A DNA stretch of 64,000 nucleotides, from assembly GCA_001599935.1 (NCBI GenBank), contig BCIJ01000021.1:292146-356145 (forward strand). Reading direction: 5' to 3'. The DNA comes from Holtermannia corniformis. Its lineage: Eukaryota; Basidiomycota; Tremellomycetes; Holtermanniales. The notes under the pieces were generated by a model. The model did not search any database. It was not told the DNA's origin and saw nothing but the letters and a program-made list of their open reading frames with translations. Within the stretch, counting starts at the first letter, position 1. Each line of letters starts with the position of its first letter. Positions 45,347 through 58,318 of the stretch are shown piece after piece. The position numbers and the translations under genes were made by a program.

Positions 45347-46693
45347 CTAGACGTGAACCTGTACCCCCAACTGAACGCCCAGACCGTTCGGCTTGCTGCC
45401 GAACCCGCGGTTGCTATCATCGACAGTGTTGACGCCGGCGTTGGCTTTGCGCGTCGCCAGGGCCGATGCGAGCAACTGTCCGACTCGGAGCTGATCGTGC
45501 CGACCCGCCTGCCAGACGCCCAGGATGCCCGGAGACTCGACGACACCGGGCTGAGGATACGAGGCCTCGCGGCGGGGAATGACGGCCGGTAGCGCCCATA
45601 AGGCAGCGTTCCCGCCCAACCGCGCGCGCGCGGTCAAATGCATCTTGTTACCCGCATACCTCGTGGCGCGGAGCAGCGCCTCCATCTCCTCGGCCTCGTC
45701 CTCGTCCGCACCCAAGCTCTCCACGACGACCTTTGTCTTTTTCAACTTTTTCCGCTCCTCGTTGGATCGCTTGCGCTTGTCCTCGTCGCGTGCCGCCTTG
45801 TCTTTGCGCGGTGCGGGCTCTTTGAAGTTTGGATTGTTGGTCCGCTGCCATTCGACAAAGAGGATGTCGTAGGGCCTTGTTCGGCCTTCGACCGAGCGTT
45901 TGGCGCCGACAGTGTGGGTCTTGCACGTCAGCGAGCGCATACAAGGCAGCCCTTTGTCGTTGATGACGCCGCATTGGCGGTCCAGGTTGAGAGGGCCGTT
46001 GGCTGTGATGTTGAGCCGAGCCAGAGGGTGAAGACAAATACCCACTGCGCATGCGCTTGCGCTCGGCCACTTCGGCCTTTTCCTTGTCCTTGAGCTCTTT
46101 GCGCTCGAGCCGTTGGCGCTCCTTGACCTCCTTTTTGCTTTCCTTCTTGAATGTTGGCTGGCCTGGAACAGCGCCTGGCGCAGGAAGATGCTTGGATCGC
46201 TTCTTGGTAGGAGATGTCGGTGACATGGACGCTGCGGCTCTGAGCTACACAAAAAGGTATCGACATGGCCACTCACCATCACTCGCCCGACGCTTGCGCG
46301 ATGACCCATCATCCTCGGCCCGGGTCTTGGTCGCCTTGCGCGCAGTCAAAGGCGTCCCATTCAGCAAGTGATTACAGATCTCTGTTTACGCGTCAGACGT
46401 TACACAAAGGATCACAGCACCTTGGTGCCATTTCGCCACTCACTGGCATGGTCCGCAACGGCGCTCTCCAACCCGACTCGACCGCACTTTGCACATTTGA
46501 CAACACCGCGGCCGAGTTCCATACTGCCTATATCACCCAGAGGATACGCTCCAAACGTCCTCATCTCGCGTTCGGGCAGCCATGTTGCCGGCGGTTGGGA
46601 TGGAGAGGACGGTTCAGAGGGCTCGGGCGAGGGTGAGAAGCTGAATGGATGGGTCGGTGCGGGGTATCTTGGCGGTTTGAGGCGGATCGGCAT
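45347..46693 (-). CDS. SGF73: SGF73/Ataxin-7-like SAGA deubiquitinase-module anchor
   Basis: Sgf73 tethers Ubp8-Sgf11-Sus1 to SAGA. Residues about 60-90 form the N-terminal C2HC zinc finger: VVKCAKCGRVGLESAVADHA joined across an intron to KICNHLLNG. A Lys-rich linker follows (KKESKKEVKERQRLERKE). The SCA7 domain is clear: LNLDRQCGVINDKGLPCMRS then LTCKTHTVGAKRSVEGRTRP and YDILFVEWQR, with its C-x(9)-C-x(5)-C-x2-H zinc site. The C-terminal part has a conserved helix (EEMEALLRATRYAGNKM) and ends in a Gly/Val tail. Start is the ATG at 46693 (MPIRLKPPRYPAPTHP). Confidence 0.9.
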
Positions 46694-47593
46694 GGCTGCC
46701 GCGCTCCCACTATGCTGCGTTGCCCAGCTGCCTTGGGTATAGCAAGGTCAAGAAGGCTAACTGTACGACAGGAGGGGATCGACTAACCCCTGATCACCTG
46801 TGTGCGTGGGAAGGCTCAGCGTTGAGATTGACCATGCTGCCTATTGCGTTGACACGGACTTGGACTTGACGTTACGGGCTGCACTGTACTGGCTATACTG
46901 GCTGAAGCCATCGAGAGCAGTGATCACCGATTACTGGCACAGGTGGGACATCATTTTTCACGAAGAAGCTGTCGCTAGGCTGCAACCAGTGCATCGGGTC
47001 ATCACACCAGTATCGTATTGACGGGAACCGTCGAGGCAGGAGCTACATCACCGTACAGTGATTCATTGCGCAGACGGCGAATCACCAAGCTACCGTTGCG
47101 GCTATCAGCGGTCGGGTACATACCACTTGCCTGCGATGGTGTGCTCGGTGTCGTGTCCGCCGCTGAGCAAAAAAAAAAATGGAGATACCCTGAAGACGGG
47201 TTTCTCTGTCCAGTGTGATACCTGCAATACTCCGATGGGAATCACCTCGTCTGGCGCTGGAGAAGACTTGTCGGACAAAGCCGAGCATGGCACGATCCTT
47301 CGCAATGGCGAGCACCAGCCGCGCCACCATGAGCATGTGTCGCATTCGTCGTGCTTGGCGCACTGCCCGAGGTTCAGTAATAGCTGCAATGTCCTATCGC
47401 CAATCACTCCGAGTCTGCGGCCCGCCGATCCACCGTCTTTTTCGAACGAGCTGCAGTTGGCGTGCTGGACCTGTCGCTTACCTCTGACCTGTTTTTGCCA
47501 GTTCAGTGCCTTGATTTGACTGTGCTAGACTTATAAGTTTGCTGCGCATACCTTACCAGAGGCTACCTACTACACTCCGAGTCGACCCTTGCA
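46694..47593. promoter_or_regulatory. Divergent intergenic region SGF73/amino-acid permease, 0.9 kb
   Basis: No gene seen. Contains an A10 run near 47169 and an AT-rich TATA-like stretch (cttataagtttg near 47529) about 60 bases before the permease start, which may be its core promoter. Regulation by nitrogen would fit the permease but no GATA cluster stands out. Confidence 0.4.
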
Positions 47594-49658
47594 ATGGCAG
47601 ACGAGACGCGCAAGAGCTCGTACAGCGACAAGGAGATCTCACGCGAGGGCTCTGTCAAGGGTGACGTCGAGCGTGTGTGCGCTGCCTTACTTCTATCGTG
47701 ACGACTGACACTACGCAGAGACCGCATTCGTCAATGCCCTCGCCCCCGTACCAACGAAGAGCGACAGCAGCGTCCTGCTCGAGCGCAACCTTGGCGTCTG
47801 GTCCGGCATCTTTCTCATCGTCAACAAGATTGTCGGCGCCGGCATCTTCAGTACGCCCGGCACAATCTACCGTAACGCCGGTAGCGTCGGTCTGTCGCTT
47901 TTCCTCTGGGTCGTTGCGGGCATCATTGCGACGTGTGGCGCGTTTGTTCTGCTCGAGCTTGGTACTGCGATCCCGCGCTCGGGTGGATTGAAGAACTACC
48001 TCGAACGAGCGTACTCGCCTCGATTAGCTGCTACATGTCTTTACGTGTTTTGTGCGTGCTACACCTATTCAGAAGGATAACTGTGGCTGACGATCCGACA
48101 GTCTGCGTGTTCCTGCAAGTGTCGGCCAGCAATGCTATTACGTTTTCGTCCTACGTGCTCGTTGCGGCCGGCGTCGAGGCGACAACATGGAAGCTGCGCG
48201 GCGTAGCGATTGCGGGCATCACCTTTGCGATCTTGGTAAGTCTTACTGCGTCTCCGATAACAGCACTAACACCTTGATGAGCTGTTCGCAGTCACACCCC
48301 GCCTAGCCATGTGGGTCAATAACATTTGCGGTGCTGTCAAAGTGTTCATGCTGCTATTCATCATCTGTGTATGTGACTCTCCCACTTCCGGCAGAACCGC
48401 ACTGACGAGAAACAGGTTGGCTTCGCTGCGCTAGGCGGTCACCTCAACATCGACCCGCCACACAACTTTGACCACGCGTTCAAAGGCACAAGCAGTGATG
48501 CTTATGGCGTCTCGACCGCGTTACTGCAGTGTATCTTCTCTTTTGGCGGCTACGACAATGTACGCTGCCAGAGACATGCCACTCGGGATGTCGCTGACAT
48601 GCATCCCACAGGTCAACGCCGTGCTGTCAGAGTTTGAGGATCCTGTACGCAGTCTCAAGATCATCATCCCGTCGTCTATGGCGTCAGTGATCTGTCGTAG
48701 AGAAGCGCAAGGCACTGACAAACTCCAGCTCGACCATCGTGATTTACCTCCTGACCAACATTGCCTACTTTGCAGGCGTGTCCAAGACGCAGTTCAAGAC
48801 TTCGAGCGTCACTGTCGCTGCCTCGCTCTTTACCAATGTCAGTCGTCATCGGGATCTCATGTTCATTTGCTAATTCCTTCAGGTTTTCGGACACAAGGCT
48901 GGGACTGCTGCGCTCCCAGCGCTTGTTTCGCTTTCGGCTTTGGGCCACCTGATTGGCATTGCCAAGACTGTGCCGGTCATCATTCAAGAGTTGGCAAAGG
49001 AGGATGTCCTGATCTTCAACCGGGCGATCCGATCCAGCCGGCCGGGAGTCCACCGTCGGCTTGCCAAGCTTGCATGTGGCTGATAATCCTCTCATAGATT
49101 CAAGACGCCACTCGGTGCCCTGTTCATCCACTGGGGAGTGACGGTGCTCTTCGTATGTGCCCCACCCGCCGGTGAAGCATGTAAGTATCAATTTGCCTGT
49201 AGCAAGCTGGCGCTGACGCCTACAAGTCAACTTCATCGTCTCTCTCTCGGCCTACCCCAACACATTCATGCAGCTCATCGTGGCGCTCGGCCTACTCAAG
49301 ATCCGCGTCACTGAAGGCAGTGGCTGGCGCCCACCATTCCGCTGCCCTCTACCCGTCATCTTAACCTTTATCGCCGGCTCGCTCTTCTTGCTGGTTGCGC
49401 CTCTGATCCCGCCCAAGACGCATTCGGGCACGATCCCGTACTGGCTGTCACCTGTTGTGGCGATGGCAATCGTCTTCCTCAGCGTTCCGTGAGTGGCTCC
49501 CAGCTTGCGTAGGAGGTGACTGACGAGGGACTAGGTACTACCTGATCCGCTTTGTAGCTTTGCCGGCGGCGTTCGGTTGCCGACTGGAGCCGACACGGAG
49601 AGAGCTCTCGGACGGCTCGGCGATTGTCAAGTACAACTGGGTCAAGAAGGATCAGTAA
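47594..49658 (+). CDS. L-type amino-acid permease (LAT/MUP1-like)
   Basis: APC-superfamily transporter of the plasma membrane; fungal relatives take up methionine and other neutral amino acids. A charged N-terminus of about 45 residues leads to ERNLGVWSGIFLIVNKIVGA then GIFSTPGTIYRNAGSVG, whose GAGIF motif forms the unwound part of helix 1. Other landmarks are AFVLLELGTAIPRSGGLKNY, CIFSFGGYDNVNAVLSEFED (helix 6 'F-gYDn-n-v-eEi-dP'), SLKIIIPSSMASTIVIYLLT and LSAYPNTFMQLIVALGLLKI. Twelve hydrophobic helices can be traced over at least eight short introns. It ends RELSDGSAIVKYNWVKKDQ. Lysines in the N-terminus could be ubiquitination sites for endocytosis. Confidence 0.88.
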
Positions 49659-49815
49659 TCATTGTATCTTTGAAGAGAGAATCGACATGTAGACGCCTAC
49701 TCCCTTGATCGATCAGAAACTACAAAGACCCGACGACCCCCTGGACCCCCTTTGTTCGCCAGTCGTACAAGATTCCGCCACAGTTCGGATCCTGCCAAAG
49801 CGAGCGACGACAGGC

Positions 49816-50061
49816 ATGTCGGATACCCCATATCGGATCACTGTTGCGATCCAAGGTCAGGCCATCTATCGCATCAGCTTCAAAGATGAACGGTCCAAGA
49901 CTGCGTGGATCGCGCTGGCCGAGAAGGACAGGAACCCGATACTGCAAGATGCCGTCCAGGTGGCAAGCGCTCAGCCGGCCAAGATGTGGGAGGTTAACTA
50001 TCACTTTGGGGATGCCCACGTTGATGCGCCGCGGCCGGTGAATCTGGAGGGAGACTTGTGA
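49816..50061 (+). CDS. Small protein of unknown function
   Basis: 81-residue frame, MSDTPYRITVAIQGQAIYRI to DAPRPVNLEGDL, lying between the permease and the Osh1-type gene. It has mixed beta/alpha propensity, no signal peptide or membrane segment, and no family recognised. Upstream codons are open back to 49705 but contain no other ATG. It is a reasonable small gene from its position and composition, with no further support. Confidence 0.4.
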   Translation: MSDTPYRITVAIQGQAIYRISFKDERSKTAWIALAEKDRNPILQDAVQVASAQPAKMWEVNYHFGDAHVDAPRPVNLEGDL

Positions 50062-50219
50062 TTGCTACGATGAGACTATCGGGGATGTAGGGAAGTAGAT
50101 CTAGGAAGCCACCCATCGTTTGCCACGGAGATGCCACGTGAGGGATGCTCCCCACGCCGCGCAGACAGTCTCAACCTGCTTGTCTTCGGTGTGGACACAA
50201 CTTGAGGATTGTCAGCATC

Positions 50220-53200
50220 ATGGCTGCGGCTACCGAGGATCCCATAGGTACAGTACCAGGTCCCGATGCAGGTGAGTCACAATCCATCACACATTCAAGC
50301 ACAAACTCTCACACGGCGACAGGTAATGAGGCCCTGCACTCTTTCAAGCTTCTCGCCGCCTTGCGTTCCGACAATGCAGATCAAGTCCGACCATACCTCG
50401 AGGAGCTGTCGAGACCCGGTGGTGATGGAGAGGTCAACCTTGACAAAGGACGGCAGAAGGGAGCCAAAATCCTGTGCATGGCCGTGCGCGTTGCCTCGCG
50501 TACGTCAGCAATTGAAGTTGCCACCCAGCGTGTGCTCATTGCGAGTAGCAACTATCGTATCTATCATACTTGCTCACCCTGCCGTGTCTCCCAATACTCC
50601 GTATCCATCAACGAGCCTGCAGACCCCTTTACACATTGCTAGCGAACTAGGACGCACGGAAATAGGTAAGCTTGGCTGAGTCGACCATCAGATGGCTGAC
50701 GTGGGCGCAGTATCGCTTCTTCTTGATCACCCTGAGATCGACGATACCAGGCGTGATGCTCAAGGCCGAACATGCCTCGAAGTCGCCAATACCTCCGAGG
50801 TCGCAAACATCATCGAGGATTCTAGAGCGTTCTTGCAAACCCAATACCTGCACCTGCTTGCAAGCTACATTACAAGTCCTCTGAGTTCTGTTGAGGAGAC
50901 TCGGAAACTGGTCGACTTCTTGTCGGGCCATCGGTATGTACACCGTATCCGCAACAGTAAGCAAGGCTGATGGACCCCTCAGTGTGGCTATAGTCAATCT
51001 GAACAGCTTGGATTCAGACGCGGGCACAAGCTTGATGCACGAGGCTGCACGGTATGTCAAAGCCACCGTACCGACGTCTTTACTGACAGCATGCAGGCGA
51101 CGCGACTTGCGCCTGGTGGAGCTTGCTGTCCGCCAAGGCGCCGATGTCTTTGTGCGCGACAAACGTGGCAAGCGTGTGCTCGAGGGCGAAAAGGGTGCGG
51201 ATGAGCGGATCAAGGCGTTTCTACGACAATGTACGTATTTGCAAACCGGCCCTGTAGGTTTCCACCAATGACTGAACGATACAGTCACGAATCGGGATAG
51301 CGTTGTACAATCACAGTCTGACGGTCGACCTCCAACACTGCGCGGCTTCTTGTCTAAATGGACAAACTACCGCAACGGGTACCGAACGCGCTGGTTCGTG
51401 CTAGACAATGGCGTACTCAGCTACTGTTTGTCTCCATGGGCGTACGCGAATCTGGTACTGATATGAACAGATCGTAATCAGGAAGACGAGCACGTCGCTT
51501 GCCGAGGCTCCATTGCCATGGGTGTTGCGACTCTACACCCAGCGGCTGATGGACTTCGCTTCGAAGTGCATTCCAAGCCGTCCTCCAGTGGGGCATCAGC
51601 CGTGCCAAAGGTCATTGTCAAATCATCCCACCGCGCCGAGATCGCGCGATGGGTGCAGACTATACGGCTCAATATCGAGTACTACTCGCAGAACCGAGCG
51701 GAAGGCTCGTCAGACGCACAAAGCATCAAGAGTGCCAAGCGAAGCATGAGTGCTGTGCGAGAGAGAGTGGACGTACCGGCCTTGCCTCCACCTGATACCT
51801 TTCTATCCCCGACTCTGAAACGGACGACGACGGGGCTTAGTGGCATCAGCCCAAGTCGTCAAAGCGGCGAGAGCCGGCGTCCTCGCAAGCGCTCGACATC
51901 GCCGACAGGTTATGACACGGCTGAAGACAGTGGTTCCGGGCGCGAGAACGAGCGCCCGAACCGCAAAGCTTTGCTTAGCCTCAAGGAAGGCATGCCGCAT
52001 GTGTCGACATATGAACTTGGAGCCGACAACATCCAGACACAGATCGAGCTGACCGAGCAACTCATCGACTCAATCGTCATTGCGCCAGCAGTTGGTGATC
52101 CTCAGCAGATGACACGCTCGCCATCCCGGCAACAGGCGGTCAAGTCTGCGCTTCGCGAGTCATTGGCAGCGCTCAAGGCATACGCAGCCAGACAACATCA
52201 GATGTCGCAAGAGCGCGAACGCTACCTGTTCTCCCGCATCGACCGCGAGGTCGAGGCGCGAAAGCTTTGGGAGGAAAACATGCTCACTATCGCCAAGCAG
52301 CAGGCGGAGACCGATCGCCAGCTGGGCGAAGCGGCGAGAGATAACGAGAAGAAGCGAAAAGCCCTGCGACAGGCAAGAGGCGTACTCGCGGGCTACTCTG
52401 GTGTCAACCCTGCCACTCCTGGCGGCACTACGCTGGACGACATGCTGCGCAGCCCTCCAGCCGCAGACCAGCCCAAGTCTTTGGGCGACGGCATCCTCGA
52501 CGTTCCGCCTCTCGATGCCTCTCGCGCGGCTTCAGGCGCGCCATCTACCCCAGTGGCAATCCGGGTAGCGTCACCGCCGATCGTTACTGTCAATGAAGCA
52601 CAGGCTCTCGTAGACGATGCCATTGCATCCGACGACGAGTCCGAAGCTGATGACGAGTTCTTCGACGCCATCGAAGCAGGCTCCTTACCCTTGCAGATCA
52701 ATCCGATGATCGCAAATCCGCCAAGACCTGGCACGCCGCTGGCTAGCAGCGCAGGCCAAGCGGAAGTCGAGGAAAGCAAGTCGCTGCCGGTCGATGAGAA
52801 CTCGATTGTGGCCATGCTGAACCGTACATCCTTGGATCCGTACAAGCATGTCCGCAGCAAACTGCCTATTGACGATGACAAGCGGCCGTCGGTCAGCTGT
52901 GCGTGGATCTGACACGTATCAGATCTCGAGCTGACCAAGCGCAGTGTGGTCCATCCTCAAGTCGTCGATTGGCAAAGACCTTACAAAAATCTCCTTCCCC
53001 GTTAGGTGAGCATGCTGCCACGCGACGAATGACACCCTGACGCTGTGAAGCTTTAATGAGTGCACGTCCATGCTGCAACGAATGGGTGCGTCTGCTTGAG
53101 TGCGGATGATCCAGATCTGATCATCGATGTAGCCGAAGACATGGAGTACGATGGTTGCCTTTCGGTGGCAGCTGAGGAGCAAGACTCGCTCAAGCGTATC

Positions 53201-54687
53201 GCCTTTGTCGGAGCTTTTGCGATGGTGAGTTGTGCTTTTGCATAGGAACCCCAGATTTACGCCATGGCAGAGTAATTACTCGAGTACGATTGGTCGTGTT
53301 GCCAAGCCCTTCAATCCTCTCCTTGGCCAATCATTTGAGTATGCTATCCCCGGACGATACCGCTACGTATCTGAGCAAGTCTCACATCATCCTGTGAGTC
53401 GAAGCTGGCGTTGTGATGCTGTTGCTGATCCACTCAACAGCCGATGTCGGCGTGCTATAGCGAAAGTACTGCGTGGCGCTACTACGGAGAGGTGGATGCA
53501 CAGGTGCGTGCCTTCTCGCTCTCATTTAAGCAATACGCTGACGCTGCGCAGAACAAGTTCATGGGTCGCAGCTTTGAGATCCGACCTACTGGTGTGGCCC
53601 ATTGCGACCTGGTCCTACCCCGATCTTGGGTCCGCGAAGGTCTCGACTACCCTACGGCCGACCCTGCTTTCGGAGACGACAAGGTCGTTGAGCATTTCTC
53701 GTGAGCTGATGGGTCCCGCCGTGTACTGCCCTAACTTGACTTTAGGTGGAAAAAGGTCACGACCAACATCTCCAACTTTGTCATGGGCAGCCCAATCGTC
53801 GACCACTATGGTGATCTGATCGTCAGTAAGTACAAGTAACAGCAATGCGTGATCATTTTGGACACTGACTCGATCTCAGCCAATCACCGCACCGGTGAGA
53901 CTTGCACTCTAACTTTCAAGCCAAGGACGTGGAGGGGTAAAGACGCTTTCGAGATCAAGGGGTCTGTCGAGGACGCTACAGGCAAACCGGTGTGGGAGAT
54001 TGCGGGCCGTAGGTCCAATGAAGTGTGGTGTGACTTGCAAGCTGAGCGAGCGCAGGTTGGGACTCGCAGCTGGTGGCTCGGCGCGCAGGATCTTCTTCAG
54101 TGCCGTTGGATCCCAGCGCTGCCTTGCCTTCCGTCCAGTCGGCCGAGTATTTGCTGTTGTGGAAGAACAGCGCCAAGCCAAAGGCACCGTTCAATCTGAC
54201 ACCCTTTGCTCTCACTCTCGTATGTCTTACCCTCCCTCCGAGTGCTTTGCTGATCGCGTCGAAGAACGATATACCATCGGGCCTTGAAAAGTGGCTGTGT
54301 CCTACCGATTGCCGGCTGCGCAAGGATCAGCGTGCATTTGAGAACGCAGAGTACGACGATGCTCAAAAGTGCGCATCGGCTTCTCCGAGCCTCGACACGC
54401 TGACGTGAACTCAGTCTCAAAACCCTGCAAGAGGAGAAGCAAAGGAAGACCAGACGGCTGCGTGAGGAGGGCAATCTGGCGCCACACAAGCCGCGTTAGT
54501 ACGCAATGCCGTACTGCGACACTACTGACCGCCTGCAGGCTGGTTCACTCCATCCACGGACGCCGACACTGGCGAGCGCGTGTGGGCGCCAAAGCGCGCA
54601 GCGACCGGCGAAGTCGAGTTCTGGGCTGAGCGCGAAGAGGCCGCCAAGCGGGGCCACTGGAACGACGTAGAGGAGATTTTCATCTAG
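50220..54687 (+). CDS. OSH1: Osh1/Swh1-type oxysterol-binding protein (ankyrin, PH, ORD)
   Basis: Lipid-exchange protein of membrane contact sites. Ankyrin repeats cover the first 330 residues ([19 protein letters not shown], then MADVG..-type [20 protein letters not shown]; later [20 protein letters not shown]). A PH domain follows ([30 protein letters not shown], ... [13 protein letters not shown]), then a long Ser-rich linker with coiled coil. An FFAT-like acidic patch [11 protein letters not shown] would bind VAP/Scs2 in the ER. The ORD starts [20 protein letters not shown] and carries the hallmark EQVSHHPP, formed across an intron (near 53375-53445), plus [17 protein letters not shown] and [17 protein letters not shown]. 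It ends WNDVEEIFI. More than ten short introns. The full domain set of the fungal Osh1 group is present. Confidence 0.92.
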
Positions 54688-54764
54688 CCATCTGATGATA
54701 ATGACAGGAACAATGCCAACTGCATCTAATCGCATGGTCTATATGCTACATTAGCAAGAGCAGC

Positions 54765-57675
54765 TCACCCAAGCAAGTCTAAGAGGTCCGAATGGGGTTG
54801 TGCTCTTTGCGGTTGGGCCGCCGTCGGCTGCATGAGACCCATGTCTGCTCCACCGGCAGTGCCGATACCCAGACCGACGTGACCATCACCGTCAAACGCG
54901 TCGAATCCTTGACTCAGAGGTGTAGGCACTCGAGAGGTAGAGCCAGGTGGTGGCGGCAGCTTGAAATAACTACCGGACGATGCTGGCGCGGGTGGCGGCT
55001 CGAGCGCGGGCGCGATCGGACTAGGAGGCGCCGGCCATCGCCCTGTACGACCGCTAGTGTTATTCAACAGGTTCAGCGTCGGAGTGTGGATCGAGCTGCT
55101 TGGCGATGGCTTGGCAGATGACGCAGCGCTAGGAGACGTAAACGCCGAAGTGGTGAGGGGTATAGTAGAAGACGGTGTCAAAGGCGACGCAAACGTTTGA
55201 GGGTCGTATGCAAACGGAGTGATTGGCGCCGATGTGCGCGTCGGTTTCAAGGGTGATTTCGAAGGTGGGGTAGGTGGGGGTGGTGATTGCGCCTGGGATG
55301 GACTTGAAAACGACTCAAAGTCGCCGAAATCATCGAATGATAGGGAGGGGGTAGAGGGGCCAGCTGGTGGCTTGGGAGAGGCGAAACCGCCGAAATCGTC
55401 AAAGTCGTCTACGATGGACGTTGCCGCCGGTATGGGTGGTCGAGGCGGGGTGGAGACGACGTTGGGTTTAGAAGCCATGGGNGGGGGNAAAGGGGACGGC
55501 AGTCTTGCAGTCGCTGCTGGGATTGTGGATGGCGCTGATGGTGGCGGGACTAGGGTGACAGGCGTGGTGTTCCTGGATTGGTGCGGCTGACTCGTCGTGG
55601 TAGCTACCAACACCGCCGGAGGACTAGTCGGCGCAAGGAACGCGTCCCAATCAGACATTGCCGAAGCCTGTGCAGGCGGTGAAAGACCCGGCGGCGACGT
55701 AATCGATTGCGGCGACATGAGGCCGCCTGAGCCCGTCGAACTCGGTGATCCAAAGTCCATGTCCGCAAGTAGATCGAGATCGGACCGAACAGGTGCTTTC
55801 GGCTGAACAGAACCGCCAGTGAACGATCTCGGCTGCTGCGTCATCCGCGGCGGCGGTGCCAAAGGCGCAGGCAGTGCCGCTGGTCTAGAATTCAGCATCG
55901 ACTCGAGGCTCGCCATTTCTTCTGTTCGGCCACCCTCCATCTGCAGCAGATCTCCGACGTTGCGTTCCGGTTTGACGAGAGAAGGGACTTCCGCGAGGAA
56001 CGAAAAGTCGTCTTGGGAGAGCTCGAGGTCCTTGTTGGCGTCTTGGTCGATCGAAGGGGTGCGCTGAGAGGGTTTGCGAGACAGGCGGTTGAAGAAGCGC
56101 GAGACGGCTGATGGACCTGATGGTGTCGCCGTGACGGGTGATGACACTGGTGGTTTTTCGGCCGCACTGGGTGAAACGACGACGGCTGGCAACGGCGCGG
56201 GCGAAGCCGGACGCGAAGCGTTACTGCGAACTGACGCGGGGCGCGAGGCGATCGACGGAGTCAAGACGGCACTAGCGTCCACTGCTGGCGCAATCTCCGG
56301 TGTCAGGTTCTTGACTTTGAGGATCCCGCCACCCGACGTCGTGAGCACCTGCGGCGTGTGGGTCGACGATTTACGGCCCCAAAAGCCCCATCCGGGCCTA
56401 GCGGGCGCATCAGAGCCTTGTGGGCTGGAGCTCGACTCAGCTGGTGCTTCAGGCTCGCCGAGCTTTGATCGTGCGGTCCACTCGTTGTCCCATGTGGAGA
56501 GGGACTGACCTGTTCGAGGGTGGCGGCGTGCGGTACGCGCCAGGAATGAGGACGATGACTTTGCCGAGGACCGAGCGAGGGTCTCTCTGAAGCGCTGATG
56601 GGTGACGGTGTTGGTGAGTACCGTAGGATATGTGTTGATGTCGGCGGGGATGACGGCTAGTGAACGGATAGTGTCGACGCTGAACCGATCAGTATGAGGT
56701 TGCTCGAGTCTACACTCACGACTTGTCGTGCTGCACCCCGATCGCTTTCGCACGATCCTCTTCCAACTTGGGATCTTCCGGCAAATGCGCGGGTGTGATC
56801 TCGTTTGCAAGCTTTGCCCACTCGTCTTTCAGAGTTTGGATGATTTGTCGAGGCTATCACGATCAGCCCTGCCATAGCTCTGCTCAATGACTCACCACCC
56901 GGGCCTGTTGCCGCCTGAGCCTCTCCTGTGCAGCCTCCCATTCATCATCCTTGGGTGTGACTGGCGCAGTACCATGTCGGACCGCGCCCCACCCTTCGCC
57001 CTCCTCATCATGCTCTTGTGCTACAGGTGCCGGTCCAGCATCCCACGACGGCATCGGCAATTCTTCCTCTTCTTCCAGACCGTGCTCGCCGCCCCAACCG
57101 CCCAGCCCAGTCGAGGTGTTTGGGTCAGCTTCAAAGCCGCTGCTGAACCCGCCGAAGCCATCGTCATCGAGCGATGGCGATGTTGGGAGCTGCGGGATAT
57201 CTGGGAGGGCCATGGCGTGGCCGAATCCTTCTTGATCTGCAGCCACATTGGCCAAGCTCGCACCTGTAGCTGGGACGGGCGAGGTATCGGGTGGTGGAGA
57301 TGGTGAGCGTCGAGGTGGGGTATAGGGTAGAGAGATGTCTGCTGGCTCGCGGTCTCGAGGTAGAGCGGATGCTGTGTCTTCAGGACTGTTTATCTTCCAC
57401 ACTGGCGCAGCAACAGGCTCAGTAGACAATTCTGCACTGCCCGCATCGCCGAGGGACGCTCCCCATCCGACATCACCGCGCCATCCGTCGTCAGAGTCGT
57501 GTGCGGCGGCCGGTTTGGTCGTGACGGCCCAAGGGTCATCGTGCGCCGCTGTGGAAGCGTGATAGGAAGGCGATGGGGAGCGTAGAGGCAGTGGTGGGCT
57601 GCTTCTGGGTGCTGTCGAGGACTTGGCTTGAGTCGTCTGAGCCCAAGGTGACGGGGTTGCCCAGGGATCGTCCAT
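54765..57675 (-). CDS. Disordered protein with adaptor-ear-type acidic Phe motifs
   Basis: Not assigned to a named fungal gene. It starts MDDPWATPSPWAQTTQAKSS. The N-terminal 260 residues carry DDPWAV, DDGFGGFSSGF and GGWGGEHG motifs. A short helical segment spans the introns near 56.9 and 56.7 kb (RQIIQTLKDEWAKLANEIT, then VDTIRSLAVIPADINTYPTV). The long C-terminal part is Ser/Pro/Thr-rich with VDDFDDFGGFASP and FDDFGDFESF and ends DLLDLLG, a clathrin-box-like end. Acidic FGGF/DFGDF motifs bind the ear domains of AP-1 gamma and GGA in aftiphilin and Laa2-type proteins, so a trans-Golgi trafficking accessory role is inferred. Two ambiguous bases (55482, 55488) lie in the coding part and make two residues uncertain. 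Confidence 0.6.
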
Positions 57676-57930
57676 GCTGGAGTGTTGACGGACCCGGTGC
57701 TGTCTGTGCTGCAGAAGACGAGCGTAGCTTCAGGTGCTCATGGTGCGGTCTCTAGGATCTCGCTGGCTGTATCCCAGGCGAAGACGAGTGGTCAAAGTGA
57801 CCGTTGCCGATGAAAGACGTCGAGCGGTGCAACGCGAGCAACGAGTGCGACCACGACCATGACCATACCCTGAGTTCCCAGCATCCCACATCCCTACTTG
57901 CATGTACACAGAGCCTAGGCGATACCCGCA

Positions 57931-58287
57931 ATGAGCTCGCTATCACTCCAAGCATCCACATCCCATCCTCCCTCTCGCTCCCGCGCTCGCGCCGCTTCCC
58001 TCTCGCTGCATCCAGAAACGCACGAACTGCTCGAACGCCTGCCTGCGATCCACGACGAGCCGACGCCAGATGGCACACCAACCAAGCGGTCTCTAGAAGA
58101 TCCACAGGCCGGCACAGACGCCGAAGACGAGACGGCTCATCTGCACGGTCTCAGCACCACCACTACGAGCAAAGGGTTCGAACGACCGCGGATGCGTGAA
58201 AAGGTCGCCATGGCGCTCAGTGTCAGTCTGGTGCTAGTCATGGCGCTCGCGGCGGGCTTGACAACAGTGTACGACTGGGTCCTGTGA
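57931..58287 (+). CDS. Small tail-anchored membrane protein
   Basis: Single-exon frame of 118 residues starting MSSLSLQASTSHPPSRSRAR. The first 90 residues are hydrophilic and Ser/Pro/Glu-rich. A single hydrophobic helix, VAMALSVSLVLVMALAAGLT, lies 8 residues from the C-terminus, preceded by RPRMREK. That layout is typical of tail-anchored or single-pass type II proteins with a cytosolic N-terminus. No family recognised. It sits between two minus-strand genes, convergent with the UTP16-like gene by 32 bases. Confidence 0.55.
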   Translation: MSSLSLQASTSHPPSRSRARAASLSLHPETHELLERLPAIHDEPTPDGTPTKRSLEDPQAGTDAEDETAHLHGLSTTTTSKGFERPRMREKVAMALSVSLVLVMALAAGLTTVYDWVL

Positions 58288-58318
58288 GGGTACTTGTACA
58301 ACATGCATGCAAGGCCTA

